64,000 nucleotides of DNA. Source: Bog-473 sp963755375. GTDB taxonomy: Bacteria > Actinomycetota > Acidimicrobiia > Acidimicrobiales > RAAP-2. Where the stretch lies: contig CAVWKG010000006.1 in the NCBI GenBank assembly GCA_963755375.1, positions 186,001 through 250,000 of the forward strand, written 5' to 3'. Positions 23,322 to 31,927 of this stretch are shown here, one piece after another (the stretch's first letter is position 1; each line of letters starts with the position of its first letter). The notes beneath the pieces were generated by a model. That model saw nothing but the letters and a program-made list of their open reading frames with translations. It was not told the origin of the DNA and did not search any database. The position numbers and the translations under genes are program-made.

Positions 23322-24683
23322 TCAGCGCAGCCCACGACAGAGCGGCAAGGTGCAGGTGTAGGCCGAGGCCTGGTCGCCGTAGAGGCGGCGCAGCGCCAGC
23401 CGGCTCTGGCCGGCTGCGTGCAGCACGACGTCGCAGGCCGCCACCAGCTCCTCCCGGCTCGGCGCGGAGACGGTGACGTAACCCGAGTAGCGGAACGACG
23501 CGTGCCCCTCCGCCAGCTCCGCCTCGCGGCGGGCAAGGACCTCCGACTCGCGGGCGTGGCGGGCGGTCGAGACGAAGCCGCCGCGTCGACGCAGTTCGGC
23601 ATCCGCCAGGTCCGCGGTTCGTGACGCCTCGACCTTGCGCACCGCGGCGTCGGGACCGAGTGGCTCCATCACGACGGCGAGGGTCGAGCGGGCCGATCCG
23701 AGGAGAAGCGGCGCCAGGAAGTCGCTGCGCACTTCTGTGCGCGGCCACTCGGCCACCCAGAAGGTGGCGTGGACCATGCCGTCCACCCGCACCTCCGACC
23801 AGCTCTCCTCCATGGCCATCGGCCAGTGGTCCTGAGCAGGTGCGGCACCCGGGGACACCACCTGTGGCTCATAGGTGCGGAGGAGTTCGTGCGCCAGGTC
23901 GTCGGCCGACAGGACCGACTCGACCTGCACGTCGGCGTCGGCGAGCAGCCGGACGAGCGATCCGACTTCGCGGGCCAGCGAGGCGCACCCGACCTCGACC
24001 GACCTGGTGAGCCGCACCTGCACCGCCAGGACCACATCGTGGGCGCAGGTGTGCGAATCCATGTCGGCCAGCAGCGCGTCGTACGAGGCGGTGCAGGCAG
24101 AGGCGGTGTCGGGCGCCGCCTCGGCGGCGAGATACGACCGCACCCCCTGCCCATCGTCGGGGAAGGAGGCCGCCACCCACTGGACCCGGTGGATCGGTGA
24201 ACCGTCGCGGGCCAGCGAGGACAGCACCGAGGCCCATGCCCCCACCCGGCGGTCCTGCTCGTCGGCACCGAGCAAGGCGAAACTGCCGCCACGCAGCGAG
24301 ATGGCCGCGGTGAGGCTGCGCCCGGCGCGGTCGTGCACGACGCCCATGTCCTGCCAACCCGCCTGCAGCAGACGCATCCCTCGCAACGCGCCGATGCGCC
24401 CCGCCGCGCCCCCCACTGTCCGACGGGCAGCCCAACACACCACCACGGGAAGCCACTCGTCGCCGGTCCGGCCGGCCACGGGCACCGTCGCCAACGCGCC
24501 GTAGAGGACGAGGATGCCGACGGCCGACGCCACGCCCACCGCATTGGGCTCCCAGCGCAGGACCAGCACGCCAAAGACCAACCCCACGGCCACGGTCATG
24601 ATCTGGCCGGCCCGCCAACCCGCCAGAACGCCCCCGCGCTCGCGGGGTCCGAACCGGTAGCGCGACCCGCGTTCGCCGCTCAC
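23322..24683 (-). CDS. SCO6880-family T4SS-associated protein
   Basis: 453 residues from GTG 24683, which overlaps the TGA of the TrbL-like gene (GTGA); longer frames upstream are shadows. The N-terminal 'RYRFGPRERGGVLAGWRAGQ' is followed by two hydrophobic helices, the usual start of the Streptomyces SCO6880 group. The long soluble part lacks a P-loop, so this is not the motor. It is normally followed directly by the VirB4-like ATPase, but here the sulfatase/NUDIX/DUF1275 block intervenes. Probably a cytoplasmic-membrane component of the secretion complex. Confidence 0.82.
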   Translation of the reverse strand: MSGERGSRYRFGPRERGGVLAGWRAGQIMTVAVGLVFGVLVLRWEPNAVGVASAVGILVLYGALATVPVAGRTGDEWLPVVVCWAARRTVGGAAGRIGALRGMRLLQAGWQDMGVVHDRAGRSLTAAISLRGGSFALLGADEQDRRVGAWASVLSSLARDGSPIHRVQWVAASFPDDGQGVRSYLAAEAAPDTASACTASYDALLADMDSHTCAHDVVLAVQVRLTRSVEVGCASLAREVGSLVRLLADADVQVESVLSADDLAHELLRTYEPQVVSPGAAPAQDHWPMAMEESWSEVRVDGMVHATFWVAEWPRTEVRSDFLAPLLLGSARSTLAVVMEPLGPDAAVRKVEASRTADLADAELRRRGGFVSTARHARESEVLARREAELAEGHASFRYSGYVTVSAPSREELVAACDVVLHAAGQSRLALRRLYGDQASAYTCTLPLCRGLR

Positions 24684-26191
24684 GTATCGGGGCCCTGGCC
24701 CGGCGGCCAGGCCGCCGGCAGCCACCTGATCTGCGGCCCGTGTCCGTCGTCCCCCATGTAATAGCGCATCTCCCCCGGTTCGACCTTGCCGATCAGGCTG
24801 CGGCCCGGCGGGACCCCCTCCCACTTCCAGGCGTCCTCCGGCGTGGCCGGGCCGGTCGGCGCCGACGGCCACACGTCGCGGCGCGCCGATCCCGCCGGCG
24901 GTGCCGCGGACGCCTCGAGAGCCGCCGGCGCGTCGTCGGCCGCCGACCTCCCCGCGGCGCCCGACCGGTCGGTCGGCCGGGCCAGAATCGGCCTAGGCCC
25001 CTTCGGCCTCGCCCTGACGCCTTCGCCCACGAGCTCCTCGTAGGCCCGCGGTGACTCGGGGTCACCGTGGCCGAGGCTGATGCCCGAGGTGGCGTCCCCA
25101 TCACCTTCATGGCTCCCCGCCGCACCGGCACCGACGCCGCCTCCAACCCCACCCCCGCCGGTCCCACCGCTGGCCGCCGCCGTCTGCGCCATCAGCCGGC
25201 TGTCGCCCAGCGCCCCCAACCCCTCGTGCAGCGCATGGCTGGCCGCGGTCCGGGGCAGCCTGGTCACGGCGGCGGTCCCGCGCTCTCGCAGGCCGTCGAG
25301 GTGTGCCACGGCGCCCGCTTCGACCGCCGGGATCATCCGCAGGATGGCGAAGGGGACGAAGGTGGCCATGACCAGGAGCGCGCCGCCCGCCAGGACCGAC
25401 GAGAAGCCCGACCCGTGGCTCCCGGAGCCCGCGGTGCCCGACGAGACCGCCCCCGCGGCCAGGCTCAACGTGGCGACGATCACGAACTTGGAGAGGATGA
25501 GAGCGGCCAGCGTCTCGACCAGTCGCCGGCACCAGTGGGAGACCGCAGGCCACACGAGGGTTGCGAGCGCCAAAGGCAGGAAGAGTACGGCTACGTACAC
25601 GGCCGCCGCCCGGATGAGCAGTTCCAGCCAGAGCACGAACGCCGCCACGGCGATCAACAACGAGATCAGCAGGAGCACGAAACTGGCGATGGTCGGGTCC
25701 GCCGCGGCCGCCACCAGCCCGCTCGTCACGCCGGTGAGCAGGGAGGTCACGTCGGCGTTGGTGCCGCCGGCGACGGCGGCGCTCATGGCGTCGGTGGCGG
25801 ACAGGCTCATGATCACGATCTGGATCGCCACCACCGCCAGCAACAACGCCAGGGGCAGCTGGAGCAGGAACGTCCGGATGAGCTGCCCCGGGTTCTGGCG
25901 CACCACCGCCTGCAGGGTCGAGGCCAGCAGCATCGGGAGGATGACCACGCCGGCGAGGGCCGTCATCTGGCCGTAATGGGTGCGGAACCAGGTGGCACCG
26001 ACATCCACGGTCGTGGTGGAGCTCAGCACGTCACCGATCTGGCCCAACAGCCACTCGGCGCCGCTGGCCACCCATTGGCTGATGCCGCTCAGCACCGCTT
26101 CGAAGCCGGAGGACGCGATGGAGCCGCCGATGCTCCCGGCCTGGCAGACCGGGTTCAGCGCATCGAGGCCGGTGCAGCCGGCGGCCAGCAT
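24680..26191 (-). CDS. TrbL/VirB6-like polytopic membrane protein
   Basis: 503 residues. About six hydrophobic segments between residues 65 and 290 (for instance 'LPLALLLAVVAIQIVIMSL', 'VYVAVLFLPLALATLVW') make an inner-membrane channel component of the TrbL/VirB6 type. A Gly-rich linker ('GGTGGGGVGGGVGAGAAG') and a disordered Pro/Ala-rich tail follow, ending in 'GEMRYYMGDDGHGPQIRWLP'. It starts 50 bp after the VirB2-like gene and overlaps SCO6880. Confidence 0.82.
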   Translation of the reverse strand: MLAAGCTGLDALNPVCQAGSIGGSIASSGFEAVLSGISQWVASGAEWLLGQIGDVLSSTTTVDVGATWFRTHYGQMTALAGVVILPMLLASTLQAVVRQNPGQLIRTFLLQLPLALLLAVVAIQIVIMSLSATDAMSAAVAGGTNADVTSLLTGVTSGLVAAAADPTIASFVLLLISLLIAVAAFVLWLELLIRAAAVYVAVLFLPLALATLVWPAVSHWCRRLVETLAALILSKFVIVATLSLAAGAVSSGTAGSGSHGSGFSSVLAGGALLVMATFVPFAILRMIPAVEAGAVAHLDGLRERGTAAVTRLPRTAASHALHEGLGALGDSRLMAQTAAASGGTGGGGVGGGVGAGAAGSHEGDGDATSGISLGHGDPESPRAYEELVGEGVRARPKGPRPILARPTDRSGAAGRSAADDAPAALEASAAPPAGSARRDVWPSAPTGPATPEDAWKWEGVPPGRSLIGKVEPGEMRYYMGDDGHGPQIRWLPAAWPPGQGPDT

Positions 26192-26240
26192 GGGAACGGA
26201 GGCCGAGATCCGGGTTCAGGCGATCAGCAGCCCGGTGGGA

Positions 26241-26534
26241 TCAGTGCAGGTTGGTGCCGGTGTGGAAGAAGAAATTGATGATCGGCGGCGCCGCGCCGAT
26301 GAGGAGCGCCGCCAGCCCCGAGACCAGCACGGCGCGGCGCCCGACCATCGACTGCTGGAAATTCTGGGCGTGGACGCCCAGAGCCCAGGCGGCGGCGCCG
26401 ATGAGCAGGCCAGCCAGCGCGGCGATGAGGGCCCACGCCCCGAGGCCGTTGGTCAGATCCTGCAGCGTCCCCCCGCCCGGCAAGGCGTTCACGCTCGGGT
26501 TGAGCGAGACATCGGCCAGGTGCCATACGACCAT
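26241..26534 (-). CDS. DUF6112/VirB2-like small membrane protein
   Basis: 97 residues with two hydrophobic helices (about 32-52 and 69-88), 'ALIAALAGLLIGAAAWALGVH' and 'VSGLAALLIGAAPPIINFFF'. Size, topology and position at the head of the TrbL-SCO6880-VirB4 order match DUF6112, the pilin-like VirB2 component of actinobacterial T4SS-like loci. The next 296 bases, up to senX3, hold the divergent promoters and no gene. Confidence 0.72.
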   Translation of the reverse strand: MVVWHLADVSLNPSVNALPGGGTLQDLTNGLGAWALIAALAGLLIGAAAWALGVHAQNFQQSMVGRRAVLVSGLAALLIGAAPPIINFFFHTGTNLH

Positions 26535-26830
26535 GGGTGCCCTCCGTGATGAGTGCCGGCACCGGACCCTCCGGGACGCCGTTCGGGCGGAGAACGGTTC
26601 GCCGGCAGGCCCGTTTGCCCTTTCTTCCGTGGCGGAGAAAAGAGGTGACGCGCGCCCAGCCGGCCTCGGGGGTTGCAGAAGGGCAGCTCAGGACGCGGGT
26701 CCTGGCAGCGGGTGTCACGCGTACGGGTAGGTCCGGCCGTGATCCTCGGCCCAGCTGTTCGCCCGGCGCGCTCCAGCCCTGTCATATTGGGGGCGTGCCG
26801 CTCAGTGGGCCCGGGGAAGTCAATTTGAGC

Positions 26831-28498
26831 ATGACCCAGGCGATCACCTTCATTGCGGTCGCCGTTCTCGTCTGTGTCGCCGTCGGCGTCGTGGCCGCAC
26901 TGCTCGGTCGGCGCTCGGGTCGGCGGGCGATCTCGCAGCGCCTCGCCTCGCTCGGCACGCGTCTCGGCCTCGATCCACCTCAAGACGAATACAACGTCGA
27001 AACGTCCCTCGCCTATCTGGAGCAGGTGACCGGCGGCGCCGCCCAGGCCGTGACCGAGTCGAGCTCCGACGCCATCCGCCTCCGGCGCTCGCTCGACACC
27101 CTCACCCAGGGCGTTGTGCTGTGCGACGAGAACGGCACGGTGATCTACCGCAATGGTCGTGCCAACGCCTTGATGGTCAGCCGCCACGGTGATGCCCTGG
27201 CCGCCCAGGCGGTGACCGACGTACTGGAAGACGCCTGGCACGAGGGATCCGCCGAGCGCACACTCGACCTGTACGGTCCGCCCCGCCGCACGCTCCAGGT
27301 GCGCGCCCGCCAGATCGACGACGGACGCCGGCCGCTCGGGGTGATCGCGCTCATCGAAGACGTCTCGGAACGGCGCCGGCTCGAGGAGATCCGCCGCGAC
27401 TTCGTGGCCAACGTGAGCCACGAGCTCAAGACGCCGATGGGCGCACTGGGCCTTCTGGCCGAGACGCTCGTCTCCGAGCCCGACCCCGACGTGGCGCAAC
27501 GACTGGCCGGCCGCATCCACAACGAGGCCTTCCGGGTCAGCCGCATCATCGACGATCTGCTGGACCTCTCACGCATCGAGTCCGAGGAGGCGCCGCCGCG
27601 CGAACCCGTGTTGGTCAACCTGGTGATGGCCGACGCCATTGAGCGGGTGCGCGCCACGGCCGACCAGCGCGGCCTCGAAATCGTGTTGCACGAGCCCTCA
27701 CCGCCGGTCGCCGTGCTGGGAGACCGGCGCCAGCTCGTCTCAGCCATGCACGCCCTCCTGGAGAACGCGATCACCTACTCCTACGACAACTCCAAGGTGG
27801 TCGTGACCGGTGCCGTACAACGTTTCAACCCCGACCTCAGCCACCCCTCGGTCGCCGGCAGTCTCGACCCCGACCCCGACCCCGACCCCGGCACCGGCGG
27901 CGGGACCGACGATGAAAACCGCACCGACCCGGTCACCGGGGAGTTGCCGGCGGTGCCCTCCGAACCCTCGCCCGCCGACAGCGCCACGATTCCGGGCACC
28001 ACGACCCGGGATGAGACGATCCCGGAGGAGAGCCCGGTCGAGAGCCCGGTCGAGCCGGTCTTCACCCCCGAGATCCTCGACCAGTACTCGCCTTTGGGCC
28101 AGACCGCACCCGGCGCGTCGGCGGCCACCGGCACCACGGCACCGACCATGCCGGTGCCGCCGGTTGTCACCGCCGAGGGGGACGTCGTCGGAACCGGCCC
28201 GGCGGACGCGACGGCGGCGATCTCACCAAACTGGCGCATCGAGGAGCGGGACAACGTACGCCTGTCGGTGCAGGACCACGGCGTCGGCATCCCAGCCCGC
28301 GACCTCGATCGGATCTTCGAACGCTTCTACCGGGTGGACCACGGGCGCAGCCGTGACACCGGCGGTACCGGGCTCGGCCTCTCCATCGTCCGCCACGTCG
28401 CCAACAACCATCAAGGTTGGGTCGACGTCGAGTCGCGCGAGGGTGAGGGCTCGACCTTCACCCTGGTCCTGCCCGTGCAGGCGGAGCGGCTGTCGTGA
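26831..28498 (+). CDS. senX3: SenX3-like sensor histidine kinase with a large catalytic-domain insertion
   Basis: 555 residues from ATG 26831. One N-terminal membrane helix (about 5-25), a PAS-like domain (about 85-190), and a HisKA with phospho-acceptor His197 in 'ANVSHELKTPMG'. The HATPase N-box has Asn312 ('LLENAITYS'), the D-box Asp482 ('VQDHGVGIP'), and the G-box is 'GGTGLGLSIVRH'. Between the N-box and D-box lie ~170 residues instead of about 35-40. The extra ~130 are Pro/Thr/Asp-rich and look disordered ('SLDPDPDPDPGTGGG'). All catalytic motifs remain. Partner of the overlapping RegX3 gene; in mycobacteria this pair senses phosphate limitation. Confidence 0.9.
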   Translation: MTQAITFIAVAVLVCVAVGVVAALLGRRSGRRAISQRLASLGTRLGLDPPQDEYNVETSLAYLEQVTGGAAQAVTESSSDAIRLRRSLDTLTQGVVLCDENGTVIYRNGRANALMVSRHGDALAAQAVTDVLEDAWHEGSAERTLDLYGPPRRTLQVRARQIDDGRRPLGVIALIEDVSERRRLEEIRRDFVANVSHELKTPMGALGLLAETLVSEPDPDVAQRLAGRIHNEAFRVSRIIDDLLDLSRIESEEAPPREPVLVNLVMADAIERVRATADQRGLEIVLHEPSPPVAVLGDRRQLVSAMHALLENAITYSYDNSKVVVTGAVQRFNPDLSHPSVAGSLDPDPDPDPGTGGGTDDENRTDPVTGELPAVPSEPSPADSATIPGTTTRDETIPEESPVESPVEPVFTPEILDQYSPLGQTAPGASAATGTTAPTMPVPPVVTAEGDVVGTGPADATAAISPNWRIEERDNVRLSVQDHGVGIPARDLDRIFERFYRVDHGRSRDTGGTGLGLSIVRHVANNHQGWVDVESREGEGSTFTLVLPVQAERLS

Positions 28499-29271
28499 GC
28501 AAGGTCGCCGCAGGCAAGACCGCCAAGAAAGCAGGCCGACAGACGCCCGGCGAAGGCCCGGTCAAGGTCCTGTTGGCCGAGGACGAGGAGTCCTTCATTG
28601 AGGCACTGATGATCGGGCTGACCAACGAGGGCTTCCGGGTGACCGTGGCCCGCGACGGCAACGAAGCACTCCAGCTCTTCGACGAGACCGCCCCCGACAT
28701 CCTCCTGCTGGACCTCATGCTGCCCAAGCTGTCGGGCATCGACGTGTGCCGGGCCGTCCGGACGCGCTCGCACGTCCCCATCATCATGGTCACGGCCAAG
28801 GGCACCGAGATCGACACCGTGGTCGCGCTCGAAGTCGGCGCCGACGACTACGTCACCAAGCCCTACCGCCTGCGCGAGCTGGTGGCCCGCATGCGCGCCG
28901 TCCTGCGGCGCGCCCCCGGCGGTTCGGAGTCCGGCGACCTGGCGAGATCGATCGAGTTCGGGAGCGACGGCATCTGGGAGTCCAACGGGATCAAGGTCGA
29001 CTTCGACCAGCGCCGCGTGTTCGTACGCGGCGACGAGGTCCACCTGCGCCGCAAGGAGTTCGAGTTGCTGCGTCTGCTCGTCGAGAACTCCGGCCGCGTC
29101 CTCACCCGCGACGTGCTCATCGACCGCGTGTGGGGCACCGACTACATCGGTGACACCAAGACACTCGACGTGCACATCAAGCGATTGCGCTCGCGCATCG
29201 AGGCCGACCCCTCGACGCCGGTTCTCATCACTACAGTACGCGGCGTCGGTTACCGCTTCGCGGCCGCCTGA
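28495..29271 (+). CDS. regX3: RegX3-like OmpR/PhoB-family response regulator
   Basis: 258 residues. A receiver domain starts after a ~22-residue Lys-rich N-terminal extension; acidic pocket 'AEDEE', phospho-acceptor Asp in 'DILLLDLMLPKLSG', Lys in 'DDYVTKPY'. The C-terminal winged HTH has 'RRKEFELLRLLVENSGRVLTR' and 'TLDVHIKRLRSRIE'. GTG start overlaps the senX3 stop (GTGA), so the pair is co-translated. No phoU or pst genes are next to it in this window. Confidence 0.92.
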   Translation: MSKVAAGKTAKKAGRQTPGEGPVKVLLAEDEESFIEALMIGLTNEGFRVTVARDGNEALQLFDETAPDILLLDLMLPKLSGIDVCRAVRTRSHVPIIMVTAKGTEIDTVVALEVGADDYVTKPYRLRELVARMRAVLRRAPGGSESGDLARSIEFGSDGIWESNGIKVDFDQRRVFVRGDEVHLRRKEFELLRLLVENSGRVLTRDVLIDRVWGTDYIGDTKTLDVHIKRLRSRIEADPSTPVLITTVRGVGYRFAAA

Positions 29272-29290
29272 CGCGTCGTCGCGGTCGCCC

Positions 29291-29329
29291 GGTGCGCGCC
29301 GCACCGGTTGCACATCTACCGGTTGCACA
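29291..29329. promoter_or_regulatory. Hairpin and 15-bp-spaced direct repeats after regX3
   Basis: GGTGCG-CGC-CGCACC (29291-29305) is a perfect hairpin 20 bp past the regX3 stop, without a T-run. CCGGTTGCACA then occurs twice at 15-bp spacing (29304-29314 and 29319-29329), with a partial CTGCACA copy at 29334. Direct repeats upstream of the secreted-protein gene could be activator sites; binding by RegX3 is conjecture because the spacing differs from known 11-bp PHO boxes. Confidence 0.35.
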
Positions 29330-29427
29330 ACAACTGCACAACTGATCCGGTAACGCACGCATCAGGTTGTCCCGTGCGCGACGCACCTGAGACACTCGAA
29401 TTTCCGGCGCGCGGTTGAGGATGGTTC

Positions 29428-31155
29428 ATGTCCGTTGGCAAAAAGGTCGCCGTCTTCGTGGCACTCGCCGCGGCGGCGCTGCTTCTCCCATTGGCCCCGC
29501 GCCTCGGCGCGGGTGCCGCGATCGTCCCGCCCCAGAATCCACCCGGCAACATCTCCCCTGCTGCGGGCTATGTCGGCCCCTGCGGGAGCCCGGCGCAGCC
29601 GAACGTCTACTGTCCGGCCGGCCTCACGACCATTTACGGCGACCGGCAGGTCGAAGGGGTGAGCCCCATGAGCCTGCCCAGCACCTGGAGCACGTTGACG
29701 CCGCCGGAACAACTGTTCGTCTTGACCAACCTCGAGCGGATCGACCGGGGCGTCCCACCGATTGAAGGGCTCGCCGCCGGACTGAACGCGTACGCGCAGG
29801 CCGGCGCCAACAGCGGCCGCGATCCGAGCTTCCCTCTCTACGTGCGTACGGGCGGCTCCACCTACGCCTCGACGTCATCGCTTGGCACGGCCATGGCCGA
29901 GTGGATGTACGACGACGGGCCGGGCGGCACCAATGTCGACTGCCCCTCTGCCGGTGGGCCCGGGTGCTGGGGACACCGGGACATCATCCTGGGGCGCTAC
30001 GCCGCCCCTTCCCTCATGGGGGTGGGCTACGGCCCGGCGACGACGCAACTCTTCGTGGGGGGCGACACGTCCGATACGCCGTACTTCACGTGGTCGCAGG
30101 TCACCCCGTTCCTGCCCCCCGGGGTCTTCCCCTACGGGGTCAACGACTCGGTCACGCCGGGGACCTCACAGACATCGTCGATCCAGCTGTGGGCGTCCGG
30201 CCAGTACATGAACATCTCGGTGTCCCAGAGCGGTGGCCAGGGCGTGTTCCACCTGAACGGCACGAACTGCAACCTGCCGTCGGGGTCCACGTGCACCATC
30301 TCGGTGACATTCACGCCACCGTCCCTCGGCGTGTACAACGCCACGTTGGTGGTCGCCGGCCCCAACGGCACGCAGAATGTCCCGCTGCGCGGTGTCTCCA
30401 GCCACGGTTATCACGTCGTCGCCTCGGACGGCGGCGTCTTCAACTTCGGCGACGCCCCGTTCGACGGCTCGGCGGGCGGCCTGCACCTGAACCAGCCGGT
30501 GGTCGGGATGGCCGCCACCCACGACGGCGGCGGGTACTGGCTGGTGGCGAGCGACGGTGGGGTCTTCAACTACGGCGACGCCGGCTTCTTCGGTTCCATG
30601 GGCGGGAAGCCGCTCGACGCCCCGATCGTCGGCATGACCCCGACGCCGGACGGCCTGGGCTATTGGGAGGTGGCATCCGACGGCGGCATCTTCAGCTTCG
30701 GCGACGCCCACTTCTTCGGCTCCCGGGGCGGCCAACCCCTCAACCGGCCCATCGCCGGCATGGCCGCGGACGCCACGGGCCAGGGCTACTGGCTCGTGGC
30801 GAGCGACGGAGGGATCTTCACCTACGGCGATGCGAAGTTCCTCGGCTCCGCCGGAACCATCCCCCTGAACCGACCGGTGGTCGGGATGGCCGCCACGCAC
30901 GACGGCGCCGGGTACTGGCTCGTGGCGAGTGACGGCGGCATCTTCACCTACGGGGACGCCGGCTTCCAGGGCTCACTGGGCGGCCTGCCGCTGGTCAAGC
31001 CGGTCGTCGGCATCGCCGCCACCCCCGACGGCGGCGGGTACTGGCTGGTGGCGTCGGACGGTGGCGTCTTCAACTACGGCGATGCCGGCTTCTTCGGCTC
31101 CATGGGCGGCCAGCCGCTCAACGCACCCAGCGTGGGTGGATCCGCCTCGGTCTGA
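29428..31155 (+). CDS. Secreted CAP-like protein with six 42-residue propeller-type repeats
   Basis: 575 residues with an N-terminal signal peptide ('KKVAVFVALAAAALLLPLAP'). Residues ~85-215 resemble a CAP/SCP-like domain ('PPEQLFVLTNLERIDRGVPP', 'GPGCWGHRDIILG'). An Ig-like segment with a Cys pair follows ('NLPSGSTCTISVTFTPPSLG'). From about residue 325 come six 42-residue repeats of the form GYWLVASDGG(V/I)FNYGDA.FFGS, probably a beta-propeller. Such repeats are widespread in extracellular Acidimicrobiia proteins; the ligand is unknown. The coding DNA shows the matching 126-bp period. Confidence 0.88.
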   Translation: MSVGKKVAVFVALAAAALLLPLAPRLGAGAAIVPPQNPPGNISPAAGYVGPCGSPAQPNVYCPAGLTTIYGDRQVEGVSPMSLPSTWSTLTPPEQLFVLTNLERIDRGVPPIEGLAAGLNAYAQAGANSGRDPSFPLYVRTGGSTYASTSSLGTAMAEWMYDDGPGGTNVDCPSAGGPGCWGHRDIILGRYAAPSLMGVGYGPATTQLFVGGDTSDTPYFTWSQVTPFLPPGVFPYGVNDSVTPGTSQTSSIQLWASGQYMNISVSQSGGQGVFHLNGTNCNLPSGSTCTISVTFTPPSLGVYNATLVVAGPNGTQNVPLRGVSSHGYHVVASDGGVFNFGDAPFDGSAGGLHLNQPVVGMAATHDGGGYWLVASDGGVFNYGDAGFFGSMGGKPLDAPIVGMTPTPDGLGYWEVASDGGIFSFGDAHFFGSRGGQPLNRPIAGMAADATGQGYWLVASDGGIFTYGDAKFLGSAGTIPLNRPVVGMAATHDGAGYWLVASDGGIFTYGDAGFQGSLGGLPLVKPVVGIAATPDGGGYWLVASDGGVFNYGDAGFFGSMGGQPLNAPSVGGSASV

Positions 31156-31192
31156 GCAGGTCCGGGGCTCCGCCCCCGCCGGCGGCCCCCAC

Positions 31193-31927
31193 TCAGACCA
31201 TCAGGCGCTCGAAGTCGTCCGGGACGGTGACCCCGCTCATCGACGCGGCATCAACCTGTTCCCCCAGGTGCGTGAGGATCAGGTGCACGTCGGGGTGGGC
31301 GGCTTGAAGGGCGCGCACCGACTCCTCGTCCATGTGCGAGGACGGGGCACCGGGTGGCGTGTGGCGCCCGTTGCACTCCACCACCAGGACCTCGGCCTCG
31401 CCGGCCAGCTCGCTCAGCCCGTTGCACGGGGTGGTGTCGCCCGAATAGCCGATCACCTGGCTGCCCCGTTCGAACAGGTAGCCGAAGCAGCGCAGGTACG
31501 GCACGTGCACGACCTCGACGGCGCGGAAGCGCAACGGCCCGGCCTCCTGCCAGCTTCCGTCGACCTCGACGAAGCGCAGGTCGAGGTTGGCATGGCCCAT
31601 ATCGGTCACCGATCCCACCGCCCCCGCCTCGTTCATGCGGGCCAGGTGGGCCTCTATCCCCGGTGGTCCGACGACATGGACCGTCCGGCCCCCGCCAGTC
31701 TCGGCCGCCGCCTGGAGCAGGAAGGGCCATCCGAAGCAATGATCGGCGTGGAAGTGCGAGACGACGACCACTTCGATGGCCGCGACGGGGAACCCACAGC
31801 GTCGCAGGTGGGGCAACGCCGTGGGCGAGGGCTCCACCAGCACCGACGCGTCCATGACGAAGCTGTTCCAGTACCGGTCCGGCGGGGCGACGAAGTTGCC
31901 CGTCCCGAGGAACGTCAGCTCGGTCAC
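31193..31927 (-). CDS. Metallo-beta-lactamase fold hydrolase
   Basis: 244 residues from GTG 31927, overlapping the TGA of the preceding isomerase (GTGA). The metal-binding motif 'VVSHFHADHCFGWPF' (HxHxDH) and 'GYSGDTTPCNGL' and 'ILTHLGEQ' place it in the ribonuclease Z/AtsA-like branch. The substrate is unknown. Co-translated with the mycothiol-dependent enzyme, so a thiol-ester or ring-cleavage related role is possible but unproven. Confidence 0.87.
   Translation of the reverse strand: MTELTFLGTGNFVAPPDRYWNSFVMDASVLVEPSPTALPHLRRCGFPVAAIEVVVVSHFHADHCFGWPFLLQAAAETGGGRTVHVVGPPGIEAHLARMNEAGAVGSVTDMGHANLDLRFVEVDGSWQEAGPLRFRAVEVVHVPYLRCFGYLFERGSQVIGYSGDTTPCNGLSELAGEAEVLVVECNGRHTPPGAPSSHMDEESVRALQAAHPDVHLILTHLGEQVDAASMSGVTVPDDFERLMV

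Noticed and set aside
21624..23624. 666-codon plus-strand open frame opposite the sulfatase
   Set aside because: Shadow of the sulfatase third codon positions; no domain pattern.
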